A stretch of 64,000 nt of DNA from Ruegeria sp. THAF57 (GCF_903914075.1 NZ_CAIWNQ010000006.1:1-64000), one strand, 5' to 3'; positions 33,359 through 44,331 are shown, counted from the first letter of the stretch. Numbers and translations: made by a program. The notes: generated by a model not told the origin, from the letters alone.

Positions 33359-35287
33359 ATGCGCGTTTTCACCGTCCTCGGCCCCAGTCAATCGGGCAAG
33401 ACAACCCTGGTCGAGGCCATCAGCCGCCTCGACGGTCGACCCACCACATTCGACGTATCCGGAACCGTGCATCTGCACGGTTTTTCTTATTTGGGCGAAC
33501 AATGGTGCGCCGTTGACGTGGATGGCGGCGGGGATAACCTGGGCTATGTAGGCCCGGCCATGGCCATTTCCGACGCGGCAGTTGTGGTTGTGCCTCCGGA
33601 CCCGGACGCCGCCGTTCTGTGCGCCCCTTATCTGAGGTTGGTGGAAGAGGCCGGGATTCCCTGCTTCCTATTCATCAACCGGATGGACAGCCCAAACGGG
33701 CGCATTCGGGACATCATCGCGGCACTACAGACCTATTGCGTTCATCACATCGCGTTGCGGCAGGTCCCCATCCGTGACGGAGAAACCATCGTCGGTGCGG
33801 TCGACCTGATATCGGAACGGGCCTGGAAATACCAGGAAGGGAAACCTTCCAATCTGATTGAACTTCCGCAATCTGTGGAAGACCGTGAACAAGAGGCCCG
33901 AACCGAGCTTTTGGAAACTCTGTCCGACTTTGATGACAAACTGCTCGAACAACTTATCGAAGACAAACAGCCCCCCAGCGCCGAGATTTATGACCTTGCC
34001 GCGCAGGTGTTGCAGAACCATCAACTTATCCCCGCCTGCCTGGGGTCCGCCAGCCATGGAAACGGCCTGACACGCCTGATGAAAGCCCTGCGGCACGAAG
34101 CGCCCGAGTTTGACATCGCAGCCGGACGCGACGAAGCCGCCGAAAACGCGCGTGCGATCGCCGGGTTTGCCGATGTGAAAAAACATATCGGCAAGATCAT
34201 TGTCCTGCGCGGACTGGGCGACGGCGTAAAGGCCCATGAGTCATTGGGAGGTGAGACCGTTGGCAATCTGACGGGACTGGATGCCAAAACCCAGATCGAC
34301 AAGCTGGGCGCCGGTCAAATCGGATTGGCGGTCAAATCTGACCACCTGAACCCCGGCAATCTTTATGACAGCAAAGAGGCCACGCCTCTGCCCGAGTGGG
34401 CCTTATCCCATCCAGCGGCTCACCGTCAGGTGGTCTCACCCGCGCATGAACGCGACGATGTGCGATTGTCCAATGCCCTGACCCGGCTGGTCGAGATTGA
34501 CCCGGGCCTACACATGGAACAGGACGAACTTAGCGGTCATTCAGTTCTGGGATCTCAGGGTCCGCAGCATATGCGCCGCGTCAGCGCGAAACTGGCCGAA
34601 GATTTCGGGATCGAGATCGTCGGCGATCCGGTTGAAACCGCGTATCGGGAAACCATTCGCACACCGATTGAACATCGCCATCGCCATCGCAAACAGTCCG
34701 GCGGGGCCGGGCAATTCGCCGATGTCGTGATCTCGGTTGCGCCCATGCCACGCGGATCGGGGTTCCAGTTCGAAGAGGTGGTCAAAGGCGGCGCAGTGCC
34801 GCGCAACTATATCCCCTCGGTCGAACATGGGGCCAAAGACGCGCTTGAACAGGGCCCCGAGGGGTTCCCGGTTGTCGATGTGAAAATCACGCTGAGCGAC
34901 GGCAAGCATCACAACGTAGACAGCTCGGATTATGCCTTCCGCACCGCTGGAAAAAACGCTGTGCGGGAAGCGCTCCCACAAGCCAAGCCCGTGGTGCTGC
35001 AGCCGATCCTGAATGCCGAGATTCACCTGCCTTCGGATTTCGTGGGCGATCTTGTTCCCACGATCAGCTCGCTTCAGGGTCAGGTTCTGGGCTTTGAGGG
35101 CAATCCCAACGCCTCAGGATGGGAGATTTTCAACGCACAGCTTCCGGCAGTTGCCGAGGATGAACTACATCGCAGTCTGGCCAGCGCCACACGCGGCACC
35201 GGCTGGGTTAAGCTGAGCTTTGATCACTATGAAGAATTGCGCGGCCCGGTGCCAAAACCGGTGGCTAAGGAAAAAGCCAGCGCCTGA
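33359..35287 (+). CDS. EF-G-like protein with degenerate GTPase domain
   Basis: A 642-residue EF-G paralogue. The P-loop GPSQSGKT (residues 8-15) and NRMD (107-110) remain, but the switch I EQERGIT motif is absent. The switch II DTPGH is replaced by DVDGGGDN (53-60), so the catalytic His is lost and the G domain is shortened. Domains III-V look complete, including KQSGGAGQFADV, GGAVPRNYIPSVEHG and HHNVDSSDYAF in domain IV. The ATG at 33359 has AGAGGGA upstream. It may be a ribosome-binding factor not relying on normal GTP hydrolysis; function unknown. Codon use and length argue against a pseudogene. Confidence 0.8.
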   Translation: MRVFTVLGPSQSGKTTLVEAISRLDGRPTTFDVSGTVHLHGFSYLGEQWCAVDVDGGGDNLGYVGPAMAISDAAVVVVPPDPDAAVLCAPYLRLVEEAGIPCFLFINRMDSPNGRIRDIIAALQTYCVHHIALRQVPIRDGETIVGAVDLISERAWKYQEGKPSNLIELPQSVEDREQEARTELLETLSDFDDKLLEQLIEDKQPPSAEIYDLAAQVLQNHQLIPACLGSASHGNGLTRLMKALRHEAPEFDIAAGRDEAAENARAIAGFADVKKHIGKIIVLRGLGDGVKAHESLGGETVGNLTGLDAKTQIDKLGAGQIGLAVKSDHLNPGNLYDSKEATPLPEWALSHPAAHRQVVSPAHERDDVRLSNALTRLVEIDPGLHMEQDELSGHSVLGSQGPQHMRRVSAKLAEDFGIEIVGDPVETAYRETIRTPIEHRHRHRKQSGGAGQFADVVISVAPMPRGSGFQFEEVVKGGAVPRNYIPSVEHGAKDALEQGPEGFPVVDVKITLSDGKHHNVDSSDYAFRTAGKNAVREALPQAKPVVLQPILNAEIHLPSDFVGDLVPTISSLQGQVLGFEGNPNASGWEIFNAQLPAVAEDELHRSLASATRGTGWVKLSFDHYEELRGPVPKPVAKEKASA

Positions 35288-35295
35288 GCAAATTG

Positions 35296-35316
35296 TAGGG
35301 CGGGCTTCAGCCCGCC
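35296..35316. repeat. REP-like palindrome at the end of the yejF-type gene
   Basis: GTAGG precedes GCGGGC-TTCA-GCCCGC, the same design as the palindromes at 99-151. The stop codon of the ABC ATPase gene (35307-35309) lies inside the hairpin loop. Confidence 0.65.
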
Positions 35317-36884
35317 GCTGCGATCAATTCACGGGTGTAATCTGTCTGGGCGTTCTCGAACAAATCCTCGGCCGTGCCCATTTCAACCACATCACCGTTT
35401 CGCATGACGATGACGTTATGGGACATGGCGCGCACGACCTTCAGATCGTGGCTGATGAACAGGTATGCCAAACCGTACTTCTTCTGCAGGTCACGCAGCA
35501 GATCGACGATTTGAACTTGCACTGTCATGTCCAGCGCACTGGTCGGTTCATCCAGAACCAGCAGCTTGGGCCGCAACACCATCGCACGCGCGATGGCTAT
35601 TCGCTGACGCTGACCGCCTGAAAACTCGTGTGGGTACCGGTCCATCGCAGCCGGATCCAGCCCAACTTCGGTCATCACCTCAGTCACCAGTTCACGCGGG
35701 GCGCGGTGCGGGTCGACTTTGTGAATCGCCAGACCTTCGGCGATGATCTGCTGGCACGTCATACGCGGGCTCAGGCTGCCGAACGGGTCCTGAAACACGA
35801 TCTGCATGTCCTTGCGCAGGCGACGCAGTTCTCGCGTGGACCAACGCCGGACATCCTGATCGCGGAAGGTGATGCCACCCTCGGACGCAATCAAGCGCAT
35901 GATCGCCAAAGCCAACGTTGTCTTGCCCGAACCACTTTCGCCCACAATTCCCAACGTCTCACCCGCACGCACGCTAAGCGTGGCGTCATTGACCGCTTTG
36001 ACGTGTCCCACCGTCCGCTTCAGGAACCCACGCTGGATTGGAAACCAGACCTTAAGGTGATCTGTCCGCGCGACTTCTTCTGCGTCTGCAGCCACCGCTT
36101 GCGGGTGACCGGACGGCTCGGCCGCCAGCAGCTTGCGGGTATAAGGGTGTTGTGGGTTGTCGAATATCGCGAATGTCGGGCCGGTTTCGACAATCTCACC
36201 ATCCTTCATAACGCATACCCGGTCCGCAATCCGGCGTACAATGCCAAGGTCATGGGTAATGAACAACATTCCCATGTTTTCGGATTTCTGCAGCTCGGCC
36301 AGCAGTTCTAGGATCTGCGCCTGAATGGTGACGTCCAGCGCCGTTGTCGGTTCATCCGCGATCAGAATGTCGGGTTTGTTGGCCAGCGCCATCGCGATCA
36401 TCACGCGCTGCCGCTGTCCGCCCGACAACTGGTGTGGATAGCTGTCCAGCCGATCCTGCGGGTCGCGAATACCAACCTTTGTCAGCAGCTCGACAATTCG
36501 GTCCCGCGCCGCATCACCGGTCAAACCCTGATGCAAGGCCAGAGACTCAGCCATCTGCTTCTGGATCGTATGCAGCGGGTTGAGCGAGGTCATCGGCTCT
36601 TGGAAGATGAAGCTGATGTCGTTGCCGCGCACATCCATCAGCCTGTCCTCGGAAGCGCCGATCATCTCATTCCCGTCATACCGAACCGAGCCTTCGACGA
36701 TCGCACTATCGCCCAGCAGAGACACTGTCGACAAGGCCGTAACAGATTTACCCGAGCCAGACTCACCCACCAGAGCCACCGTTTCACCACGGTCCACGGT
36801 GAACGATACCCCTTTCACCGCCGCGCTGACCTGCCCGTCCTGTTTGAACGAGACCTTGAGGTTGTTCACATCCAAAAGGCTCAT
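35307..36884 (-). CDS. yejF: Peptide ABC transporter, fused dual ATPase (YejF-type)
   Basis: A 525-residue protein with two complete ABC ATPase domains in one chain. The first has [24 protein letters not shown] and [12 protein letters not shown]; the second has [24 protein letters not shown] and [12 protein letters not shown]. This layout is that of YejF, the ATPase of the microcin C/oligopeptide importer. It overlaps the permease gene by 4 bp and ends inside a REP-like hairpin. The precise substrate is unknown. Confidence 0.9.
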   Translation of the reverse strand: MSLLDVNNLKVSFKQDGQVSAAVKGVSFTVDRGETVALVGESGSGKSVTALSTVSLLGDSAIVEGSVRYDGNEMIGASEDRLMDVRGNDISFIFQEPMTSLNPLHTIQKQMAESLALHQGLTGDAARDRIVELLTKVGIRDPQDRLDSYPHQLSGGQRQRVMIAMALANKPDILIADEPTTALDVTIQAQILELLAELQKSENMGMLFITHDLGIVRRIADRVCVMKDGEIVETGPTFAIFDNPQHPYTRKLLAAEPSGHPQAVAADAEEVARTDHLKVWFPIQRGFLKRTVGHVKAVNDATLSVRAGETLGIVGESGSGKTTLALAIMRLIASEGGITFRDQDVRRWSTRELRRLRKDMQIVFQDPFGSLSPRMTCQQIIAEGLAIHKVDPHRAPRELVTEVMTEVGLDPAAMDRYPHEFSGGQRQRIAIARAMVLRPKLLVLDEPTSALDMTVQVQIVDLLRDLQKKYGLAYLFISHDLKVVRAMSHNVIVMRNGDVVEMGTAEDLFENAQTDYTRELIAAAG

Positions 36885-37987
36885 GAGAAGGTCTTTCTGG
36901 GATCAAACGCATCGCGCACGCCTTCGAAAATGAAGACCAGCAGCGACAGCATGATGGCAAAGGTGAAAAAGGCGGTGAAGGCCAGCCACGGTGCCTGCAG
37001 GTTCTGTTTCGCCTGCAAGGTCAGTTCACCCAGCGAGGGGGCCGATGATGGCAGGCCAAAGCCAAGGAAATCCAATGAGGCCAGGCCGCCAATGGTTCCC
37101 GTGACGATAAACGGCATGAAGGTCAGGGTCGCAACCATCGCATTTGGCAGCATGTGCCGGAACATGATGGTCATGTTGCCCACACCCAGCGCCCGCGCCG
37201 CACGCACATATTCAAGGTTGCGCGCCCGCAGGAATTCGGCCCGAACAACCCCAACCAGCCCTGTCCAGCTAAACAGGATCATCAACGCGACCAGCAACCA
37301 GAAACTTCGGCCCAGAATGGCAAACATGATGATGATCACATAAAGCGAGGGGGTCGCGGACCATATCTCGATGATCCGCTGGAAGATCAGGTCCAGCCAA
37401 CCGCCAAAGAAACCCTGAATTGCTCCGGCAAATATCCCGATCAGGCTGGCAACGCCGGTCACCATCAAAGTGAACAGGATTGACAGCCGGAACCCGTAAA
37501 TCACGCGGGCCAGAACATCACGCTTGGTGTCGTCCGTCCCTAACAGGTTCTGGCCATTTGGCGGTAGCGGTGCGGCACCCGGCCGATCAACGCTGGTGTT
37601 GAAGGAATACGGGATCAGGGGCCAGATGGCCCAGCCACGCTCGAACCCTTCGGCTTGGAACGTACCGGCGTCGATCTGCTCGATAATGCCCTCGGGGTCG
37701 TCAAAACACTGCTCTAACCCGCCACTGTCGATCAGGCAGCGCACCTCGGGATCGCGATAGATCGCTTCGGTCTGGAAATCGCCCCCAAATTCGGTTTCGG
37801 CATAGAAGTTGAAAACGGGCGTGTAAAACTCGCCCCGGTATTTCACGAGGATCGGTTTGTCATTGGCGATGAATTCGGCAAACAGCGACAGGCCGAACAG
37901 GATCGAAAAAATGATCAGCGACCAGAATGCGCGGCCATTACGCCGAAAATTGCGCCAGCGACGTTGGTTCAGCGGAGAAAGCGCCAT
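36881..37987 (-). CDS. yejE: Peptide ABC transporter permease (YejE-type)
   Basis: A 368-residue inner-membrane permease. A first helix near residues 20-40 (FWSLIIFSILFGLSLFAEFI) is followed by a large periplasmic loop with GTDDTKRDVLARVIYG and then a binding-protein-dependent transport domain with RARNLEYVRAARALG. The long extra loop is typical of YejE. It directly follows the second permease and overlaps the ATPase by 4 bp. Confidence 0.9.
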   Translation of the reverse strand: MALSPLNQRRWRNFRRNGRAFWSLIIFSILFGLSLFAEFIANDKPILVKYRGEFYTPVFNFYAETEFGGDFQTEAIYRDPEVRCLIDSGGLEQCFDDPEGIIEQIDAGTFQAEGFERGWAIWPLIPYSFNTSVDRPGAAPLPPNGQNLLGTDDTKRDVLARVIYGFRLSILFTLMVTGVASLIGIFAGAIQGFFGGWLDLIFQRIIEIWSATPSLYVIIIMFAILGRSFWLLVALMILFSWTGLVGVVRAEFLRARNLEYVRAARALGVGNMTIMFRHMLPNAMVATLTFMPFIVTGTIGGLASLDFLGFGLPSSAPSLGELTLQAKQNLQAPWLAFTAFFTFAIMLSLLVFIFEGVRDAFDPRKTFS

Positions 37988-39082
37988 CTACCCCTCCCGC
38001 TTTTCAAAGTCGATGCGCGGGTCGACCAGCACGTACATCAAATCACTGATGATGCCGACAACCAGGCCCATCAGGCCAAAGATAAACAGCGTGCCAAAGA
38101 TCACCGGATAATCGCGTGCAACAGCAGCCTCAAACCCCAAACGACCCAGCCCGTCCAGCGAGAAGATCGTTTCGATAATGATCGACCCGCCAAAGAACAC
38201 GCCGATGAACACAGCAGGGAACCCGGCGATCACGATCAGCATGGCGTTGCGAAACACGTGACCGTATAGCACCTTGCCCTCGCTCAAACCTTTGGCGCGG
38301 GCTGTCATCACATACTGTTTCTTGATCTCGTCCAGGAACGAGTTCTTGGTCAGCAGCGTCAGGGTGGCAAAAGCCGAAATGGTCAGCGCGATAATCGGCA
38401 AGGCGATGTGCCAGAAATAGTCCGCAATTTTTCCCATCAGGCTAAGGCTGTCCCAATTGTCCGATGTCAGCCCCCGCAGCGGGAAAATCTGCCAGTATGA
38501 TCCACCGGCAAACAGCACCAGCAACAGGATTGCGAACAGGAAGCCGGGAATAGCATAAGCCACGATGATCGTGCCGCTTGTCCAGGTGTCAAAGGTCGAA
38601 CCATCCTTGATCGCTTTGCGAATGCCCAGCGGGATCGACACCAGATAGGCAATCAGCGTCGACCACAGACCCAGCGAGATCGAGACAGGCATTTTTTCGA
38701 GGACCAGATCAATAACGCTGATCGACCGGAAATAGCTCTCGCCAAAGTCCAGTGTCAGGTAGTTGCCCATCATGGACAGGAACCGTTCCAGCGGGGGCTT
38801 GTCGAACCCGAACTCTTTTTCCAGCTCAGCAATGAATTCCGGCGGCAATCCCCGGGCGCCGACGTATTTGTCGTCAAACGAACCTCCGGCGGGTTCGGCA
38901 GCGGCACCGGCATCTCCGGCACCGGCGAAGCCTGCAAAGACGTCGCCTTGGCCTTCGATCTGCGCGATGATTTGTTCGATCGGTCCACCCGGTACAAACT
39001 GAACCAGTGTGAAGTTGACGATCATAATGCCCAGAAGCGTGGGAATAACCAGCAACAGGCGTCTTAGTATATAGGCGCCCAT
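37988..39082 (-). CDS. yejB: Peptide ABC transporter permease (YejB-type)
   Basis: A 364-residue permease starting [20 protein letters not shown], with the DppB-type fold. A periplasmic insert of about 60 residues rich in Gly and Ala ([15 protein letters not shown]) matches the YejB branch. The EAA-type loop is [20 protein letters not shown]. It abuts the YejE-type gene and follows the binding protein by 1 bp. Confidence 0.9.
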   Translation of the reverse strand: MGAYILRRLLLVIPTLLGIMIVNFTLVQFVPGGPIEQIIAQIEGQGDVFAGFAGAGDAGAAAEPAGGSFDDKYVGARGLPPEFIAELEKEFGFDKPPLERFLSMMGNYLTLDFGESYFRSISVIDLVLEKMPVSISLGLWSTLIAYLVSIPLGIRKAIKDGSTFDTWTSGTIIVAYAIPGFLFAILLLVLFAGGSYWQIFPLRGLTSDNWDSLSLMGKIADYFWHIALPIIALTISAFATLTLLTKNSFLDEIKKQYVMTARAKGLSEGKVLYGHVFRNAMLIVIAGFPAVFIGVFFGGSIIIETIFSLDGLGRLGFEAAVARDYPVIFGTLFIFGLMGLVVGIISDLMYVLVDPRIDFEKREG

Positions 39083-39083
39083 G

Positions 39084-40994
39084 TTACCGCAGCGCGCCCT
39101 TCGCCTTTAATGCAGCCTCTTTCTCGGGGTTGACCCACCAAAGATCGAGATAGCCAAGCGTAAATGGTGGCAGGTTTTCGGGGTATTCATACATGTCGTA
39201 ATAGGCCGTCCAGTAGTCCGCCACATATCCATCGGGGATGATGAAGAACTCATACCGCAACACACGATCCAGCGCCATAAGCGCGGCGTCCTGTTCCGCC
39301 TGATTTGTGGTGTCAAAAGAGGCTTCGATCACAGCATCTACCAGCGGGCTGGCAAGTCCGGCGGGGTTGAACAGGCTGAACGCTGCCTCTTCCGAACCAT
39401 ACATCTGACTCAGACCACCACCGGTCGACAGGAATGATCCATAACGGTTGGAATACACCATATCGTAATCCCGCTCGCGCCTGCGCAAGGTGAACTGCGA
39501 CGGGTCCACCTTTTCCGCCGAAGCGTCCACGCCGATCGATTGCAGGTTCTGCACAAAGGTTTCGATCATTGTCGCGGTCGACGTTGGAATACTGGACGCG
39601 TAGGGGATGTTTACCTTCAGGGTTTCACCTGCCGCGTTGCGGCGCAGATTGCCCTCGCCCACAGGCCAGCCCGCCTCATCCAGCAATTTCGACGCCTTGC
39701 GCAGGTTGCGACGGTCGTTCAACCGCGCCGGGTTGGATTCATGCGTCAACAGGGCCGGCTCGCTCAGAACATCTGCGGGGACCACATCACCCAGCGTCTG
39801 CAGAAACGCCAGTTCAGCGCCTTCCGGCGCGCCGGTTGCTTCTAGGTGCGTGCCCTGAACAAATGAGTTCCGAGGAGTATTCAACCCGAACATCAGCGAT
39901 TCATTGGCCCATTCGAAATTGAACGCCAGTGCCAGAGCCTTGCGCACGTTCTTATCTGCGAATTGGGGCTTGCCGAGGTTGAAGACAAAGCCCGATGGTG
40001 TCGGTGGGCTGCCATCGGTGATCTCATCCCGCACGACCGAGCCTGCGCTCAGTTTTGGAAAGTCGTAGCTGGAGGCCCAGAGTTTTGGGTCACTTTCGAT
40101 ACGCATCGTATACTCACCCGCCTTGAACCCTTCGAAGGCGGCGGTCTGGTCGGCGAAATACTCGACCCGTATGGTGCCATAATTGTTGCGGCCCACATTG
40201 ATCGGCAGATCTTTCGCCCAATAATCGTCCCGAAGCTTGTAAACGATGCGGCGATTGATGTCGTAGCTGTCAAGTTTGTACGGCCCCGAGCCCACCGCAA
40301 CCTCAAGCCGGGGTTCATCCAGACGCCTGCTCTCATCCGCTTCGAACCACGCTTTCGAGAAAACTGGCGTTGATCCGACGGTTTCAATCAACCCCCGTCT
40401 TGTCACGTCGGGGCTGAAGGTGAACTTGACTGTGTGGTCATCCAGCGCCTCGGCACCGGTAACCATCCGCCCAACCGCCTGCGCGTAGGATGGCAGACCC
40501 TGTTCGATAAACAGGCGATGGCTATAGACCACGTCTTCGGCCGTGACCGGGGTTCCGTCCCAAAACGTCGCCTCGGGGCGCATGTGGAAAATCACATAGT
40601 TGCGACCTTCGTCATATTCCATGCTTTCCGCAAGCAATCCGTAATACTGCCCGACGCTGTCCGAAGTGCTGTCGATCAGCGAGTCGTATTGCAGCGTCGT
40701 CAGCGCCCCGGCCCGGCCTTTGCGCGAATACGGGTTCAGGGAATCGAATGTACCTGATCCAGCCAGCGACAACTCTCCACCCTTTGGGGCATCGGGGTTC
40801 ACATAGTTCAGGTGTGGATAGTCAGCGGGATAGTCGAGGTTTCCAAAGTAGGAATAGCCGTGGCTGCGGGTGACGTTTTCCTCAGCGGCAACAGCTTTGT
40901 CAGCAACCCCAAGCATGAGCGCCGCGGCAATTCCCATAAAGGCTGCCCAAGGCCGAACAGTCGTTACGCGCGGTGCGGGCAGCAGGGGTTTCAT
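39084..40994 (-). CDS. yejA: Peptide ABC transporter substrate-binding protein (YejA-type)
   Basis: A 636-residue periplasmic binding protein of family SBP_bac_5. The N-terminus is a signal peptide (hydrophobic 16-31, cleavage likely after AVAA near residue 37). The body begins [20 protein letters not shown], as in YejA, and contains [17 protein letters not shown]. It is the first gene of the yejABEF-type operon, which imports oligopeptides and peptide-like compounds. Confidence 0.9.
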   Translation of the reverse strand: MKPLLPAPRVTTVRPWAAFMGIAAALMLGVADKAVAAEENVTRSHGYSYFGNLDYPADYPHLNYVNPDAPKGGELSLAGSGTFDSLNPYSRKGRAGALTTLQYDSLIDSTSDSVGQYYGLLAESMEYDEGRNYVIFHMRPEATFWDGTPVTAEDVVYSHRLFIEQGLPSYAQAVGRMVTGAEALDDHTVKFTFSPDVTRRGLIETVGSTPVFSKAWFEADESRRLDEPRLEVAVGSGPYKLDSYDINRRIVYKLRDDYWAKDLPINVGRNNYGTIRVEYFADQTAAFEGFKAGEYTMRIESDPKLWASSYDFPKLSAGSVVRDEITDGSPPTPSGFVFNLGKPQFADKNVRKALALAFNFEWANESLMFGLNTPRNSFVQGTHLEATGAPEGAELAFLQTLGDVVPADVLSEPALLTHESNPARLNDRRNLRKASKLLDEAGWPVGEGNLRRNAAGETLKVNIPYASSIPTSTATMIETFVQNLQSIGVDASAEKVDPSQFTLRRRERDYDMVYSNRYGSFLSTGGGLSQMYGSEEAAFSLFNPAGLASPLVDAVIEASFDTTNQAEQDAALMALDRVLRYEFFIIPDGYVADYWTAYYDMYEYPENLPPFTLGYLDLWWVNPEKEAALKAKGALR

Positions 40995-41106
40995 ATGCTC
41001 ATCCTCTGGTTCGTTGACTTATTTAACCTTGTAAGCGCCAGCTAAAAGACCAGCACTGTCATATGCAAGTTTAGAATGCGTGAACGCTTTGTGAAGTTCT
41101 TCTTAA

Positions 41107-41141
41107 ACAAAAATAAAGCCGCTGCGGGAAGCAGCGGCTTT
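41107..41141 (-). terminator. Intrinsic terminator of the cytochrome c gene
   Basis: AAAGCCGCTGC (41115-41125), a GGGAA loop and GCAGCGGCTTT (41131-41141) form an 11-bp stem. On the minus strand TTATTTTTG follows. Confidence 0.85.
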
Positions 41142-41167
41142 GAAAATCGGGAAAACCGAGTGTCGGA

Positions 41168-41677
41168 TCAGTTGCCGATTGTCTGCAGATAAGCAATCAG
41201 ATCGGCGCGCTCTTGCGGCTTTTTCAGGCCGGCAAAGCTCATGGAAGTGCCCGAGATATAGGCGCTTGGGCGTTCCAGGAAGGCATCCAGCGCTTCGGGT
41301 GTCCAGTTTCCGCCATGCGCCTGCATCGCAGCCGAATAGCCTGTGAACCCATTGGCCGAGGCAACCGGGCGGTCAACTACACCGTACAGATAAGGGCCAG
41401 TGCCGTTCGCGCCGTCTTCCAGCTTGTGACATGCGGTGCACTTGCGGAATACTCTGGCGCCTTTTTCGGGGTCAGCGGCGGCCAGCATATCTTCGAAAAC
41501 CACCTCTTCGCCGTCAGCGCTTTCACCCGCGCTTTCGGTTTCGATGATATATGCGGCTGTCTCGCCATGCCCATCGGCGTGGTAAAGAGCTTCGGCACCC
41601 CATTTGGCCAGAAGCAGCACCAGAAAGGTGCCAAACAGGCCTGCGGCGGCCTTGGTAACTGTCATCGTGTCGAACAT
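41168..41677 (-). CDS. Membrane-anchored cytochrome c (c552/CycM type)
   Basis: A 169-residue protein with an uncleaved N-terminal anchor (about residues 11-27), an acidic linker (IETESAGESADGEE) and a class I cytochrome c domain. The haem site is CTACH (Cys80, Cys83, His84) and the likely axial Met is in GTSMSFAG. Membrane-bound c552 of this type carries electrons from the bc1 complex to terminal oxidases. The ATG at 41677 gives the family start MFDTMTVTKAAAG; the frame is open further upstream. It is divergent from pheA. Confidence 0.88.
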   Translation of the reverse strand: MFDTMTVTKAAAGLFGTFLVLLLAKWGAEALYHADGHGETAAYIIETESAGESADGEEVVFEDMLAAADPEKGARVFRKCTACHKLEDGANGTGPYLYGVVDRPVASANGFTGYSAAMQAHGGNWTPEALDAFLERPSAYISGTSMSFAGLKKPQERADLIAYLQTIGN

Positions 41678-41796
41678 TGATCGCGAGTCCATTTCAGCTG
41701 TCTGCGGGGTGTCTAAGGCTTCCCCTAGCAAGAGGCAAGGTATAGACACCGCGACTAAACGCCCAATTCAAGAACTTGTTGCACGGAATCGACCAA

Positions 41797-42630
41797 ATGA
41801 CCAAACGTATCGCATTTCAGGGAGAACCCGGCGCCTATAGTCACGAGGCCTGCCGCAATGCCCGCCCCGACATGGAGGCCCTGCCCTGCCGCACATTCGA
41901 GGATGTGATCGAATCGGTCCGATCGGGCGATGCTGATCTGGCGATGCTGCCGGTGGAAAACACGACCTATGGCCGCGTCGCCGATATTCACCGTCTGTTG
42001 CCCCATAGCGGCCTGAACATCATCGACGAAGCATTTGTCCGGGTCCACATCAATCTACTGACCGTTCCGGGCGCCAAGCTTGAGGATATTACCGAGGCAC
42101 ACTCTCATCTGGTTTTGCTGCCGCAATGTGCAGAGTTCCTGAAAAAGCACGGAATCAAAGGCCGTGTAAGCCCGGACAATGCCCGCGCCGCCCGCGAAGT
42201 TTCAGAGCAGGGCGATCTGCATTCGGCGGCGCTGGCCAGTGAGCTGGCTGGAGAAATTTACGGCCTGAACGTCATGGCCCGCCACATTGAAGATCGCGAC
42301 AACAACACCACCCGGTTTCTAGTCATGTCGCGTCAGGCGGATATGTCCCGGCGCGGCAAACACGGCATGATCACCAGCTTTGTCTTTCAGGTGCGCAATA
42401 TTCCTGCGGCGCTGTACAAAGCGATGGGCGGATTCGCGACCAATGGCATCAACATGACCAAGCTGGAAAGTTACATGGTGGATGGATCATTCACCGCCAC
42501 GCAATTCTACGCGGACATCGTCGGGCACCCGGAAGACCGGAATGTCAAACTGGCGATGGAAGAGTTGGAACACTTTACCACCAATGTCGAGATTTTGGGC
42601 GTCTACCCGGCTGCCCAGCCGCGCGGCTAA
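41797..42630 (+). CDS. pheA: Prephenate dehydratase
   Basis: A 277-residue monofunctional prephenate dehydratase (prephenate to phenylpyruvate in phenylalanine synthesis). The catalytic domain starts RIAFQGEPGAYSHEAC and contains the substrate motif NNTTRFLVM. A C-terminal ACT domain (FVFQVRNIPAALYKAMGGFA, then NMTKLES) would bind phenylalanine for feedback control. The ATG at 41797 is used rather than an upstream TTG at 41776. Confidence 0.95.
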   Translation: MTKRIAFQGEPGAYSHEACRNARPDMEALPCRTFEDVIESVRSGDADLAMLPVENTTYGRVADIHRLLPHSGLNIIDEAFVRVHINLLTVPGAKLEDITEAHSHLVLLPQCAEFLKKHGIKGRVSPDNARAAREVSEQGDLHSAALASELAGEIYGLNVMARHIEDRDNNTTRFLVMSRQADMSRRGKHGMITSFVFQVRNIPAALYKAMGGFATNGINMTKLESYMVDGSFTATQFYADIVGHPEDRNVKLAMEELEHFTTNVEILGVYPAAQPRG

Positions 42631-42662
42631 CAACATTTTCCAGCGGCGCCTGCCAAATTCGG

Positions 42663-43130
42663 TCAGAGGCCATGCTGATGTCGTTCTTCCATCTCTCTGG
42701 CGAATTCACTTAGCCGCGACTGGAACCGACGCCGGAACCGGTTTTGACCCAGCCGGAGGGATTGCAGGAAAAGTCGGGCAGGCAGCGACTTGGCCGCGAG
42801 AGACATATCCACTTCCAGCCGCGTGCGACGCTGCGACAAGGCCATGAACTCGATGGTCGTCGTACCGTTCAGTCCTTTTCCGGTCGCTTCGAACCGCATC
42901 TGTGATGGCGGATCGCATTCGGCCATCACGATCTCGACCTGCCGTGGTTTACCACGCAGCCTGAATTCCGTTGCCCAGGTTGTTCCGGGGATCACGCCCA
43001 TATGGCCGGTCAGACGCCGCACTTCGATTCCCCGGCGCATCGCCATTCGTTCAAAACGCTCAAAATCAGTGACCATCTCGAACACGGCATTGATCGGGGC
43101 TTGTATATCTTCACGCGCAGTGAATTGCAT
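42663..43130 (-). CDS. SRPBCC-fold protein
   Basis: A 155-residue protein starting MQFTAREDIQAPINAVFEMV, the first strand and helix of the SRPBCC (polyketide cyclase/START-like) fold, ending in an Arg-rich helix. No enzymatic residue pattern is evident; such proteins bind hydrophobic ligands. The ATG at 43130 has no good ribosome site, and the frame is open upstream into nudC, 41 bp away. Coupling to nudC translation is possible. Confidence 0.75.
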   Translation of the reverse strand: MQFTAREDIQAPINAVFEMVTDFERFERMAMRRGIEVRRLTGHMGVIPGTTWATEFRLRGKPRQVEIVMAECDPPSQMRFEATGKGLNGTTTIEFMALSQRRTRLEVDMSLAAKSLPARLFLQSLRLGQNRFRRRFQSRLSEFAREMEERHQHGL

Positions 43131-43171
43131 TTCAGTTCGCGGCTCTCTTTGCTTGTCAGCCCAGTATTTTG

Positions 43172-44152
43172 TCAGTCCAGCGTGTCCGCAAGCCAGTTTT
43201 GCAAAAGGAAATGTGCAATGGCACCTTTGCGCGCAGGCAGAAGGTTTGGGTGTTCGCCCGCGAAGGCCTGCATCATCTCTGACTTGCTGACCCAAATCGC
43301 GTCTTCAATCTCAACCGGATCAATTTTGATCTCTTTGGACAGCGCCTCACCCGCGCAGCCAAACATCAGCGACGCGGGAAAGGGCCAAGGCTGGCTGGAC
43401 AGGTAAGAGACCCGGCCAACAGGCACGCCCGCCTCTTCCATGACCTCGCGCCTGACGGCGGCTTCCAGTGTCTCACCCGGTTCGACAAACCCGGCAAGCA
43501 GCGAATACATCCCCTCGGGCCAGCCCGGCGATCGACCGACCAGAACCGATTCGCCGTGGGTGATCAGCATGATGACAACCGGATCTGTGCGTGGAAAGTG
43601 GTGCCCACCGCAACTGGGACAGCTACGCTGCCATCCGGCCTCCGTCATTTCGCTTGCCGCACCGCACCGGGCACAGAACCGATGCGTTTCGTGCCAGCCG
43701 ATCACAGCCTTGGCCGAGGCCGCCAATTCTGCGTCGCGCGGCGACAGACGGGTCATAATGCGGCGCAGTTCGGCAAAGACGAACCCAATGGGCAGACCGG
43801 GATGCTGCTGCTCGGACCTGTCAAAGAAACCGCCGACCTGCGAGATATCCAAATCATCGGCGGCCCAGTTCGAAATATCGACGGCAAACACGGGCGCACC
43901 GTCGGGCAAGCCCAAAAATATCGGCTCATCCGTGATACCGCCGGGTCCGTTGTTCACCAGTTGATGCGTCATTGGGATGAAACCCAGCCGGTCCAGCGCC
44001 TCCCCCTGAACCAACAGCTTGCCACGCCACAGCAAAATGCACCGTGCCTCGGGGTTCGCGCGCGCCAGCGCGATCTCATCCGCGTCTGCGCGAATATGCG
44101 CCGCACGATCCAGGCCAGAGCCACCAAACGTCACATGTTCCGCGTTTTTCAT
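43172..44152 (-). CDS. nudC: NAD+ diphosphatase (NADH pyrophosphatase)
   Basis: A 326-residue Nudix hydrolase that cleaves NAD(H) and can remove NAD caps from RNA. It has the zinc ribbon CARCG...CPSCGG, the Nudix box GFVEPGETLEAAVRREVMEE followed by AG, and the NADH-specific SQPWPFPASLM. The ATG at 44152 has AAGGA 7 nt upstream; an earlier start at 44197 does not. It is followed by the SRPBCC gene. Confidence 0.93.
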   Translation of the reverse strand: MKNAEHVTFGGSGLDRAAHIRADADEIALARANPEARCILLWRGKLLVQGEALDRLGFIPMTHQLVNNGPGGITDEPIFLGLPDGAPVFAVDISNWAADDLDISQVGGFFDRSEQQHPGLPIGFVFAELRRIMTRLSPRDAELAASAKAVIGWHETHRFCARCGAASEMTEAGWQRSCPSCGGHHFPRTDPVVIMLITHGESVLVGRSPGWPEGMYSLLAGFVEPGETLEAAVRREVMEEAGVPVGRVSYLSSQPWPFPASLMFGCAGEALSKEIKIDPVEIEDAIWVSKSEMMQAFAGEHPNLLPARKGAIAHFLLQNWLADTLD

Positions 44153-44331
44153 TGCAGTTCCTTCGGATTTTCCGCACAGGGCTGCCATGGCAGCCACGAC
44201 GTTGCAATGGCTTTTCAGTTTCTTACGAAAAAGTTCCTGTGCCGCTGAAATGCCTTAGCCTGACCTTGAAATTTCCACCTGATACGCTTTTTGTTGAAAT
44301 TGATTAATAAAAAACTGCCAAAAGTAGAGTA

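Noticed and set aside
33359..35287. Pseudogene of fusA
   Set aside because: The frame is intact over 642 codons with conserved domains III-V and a good ribosome site; the changes are confined to the G domain.
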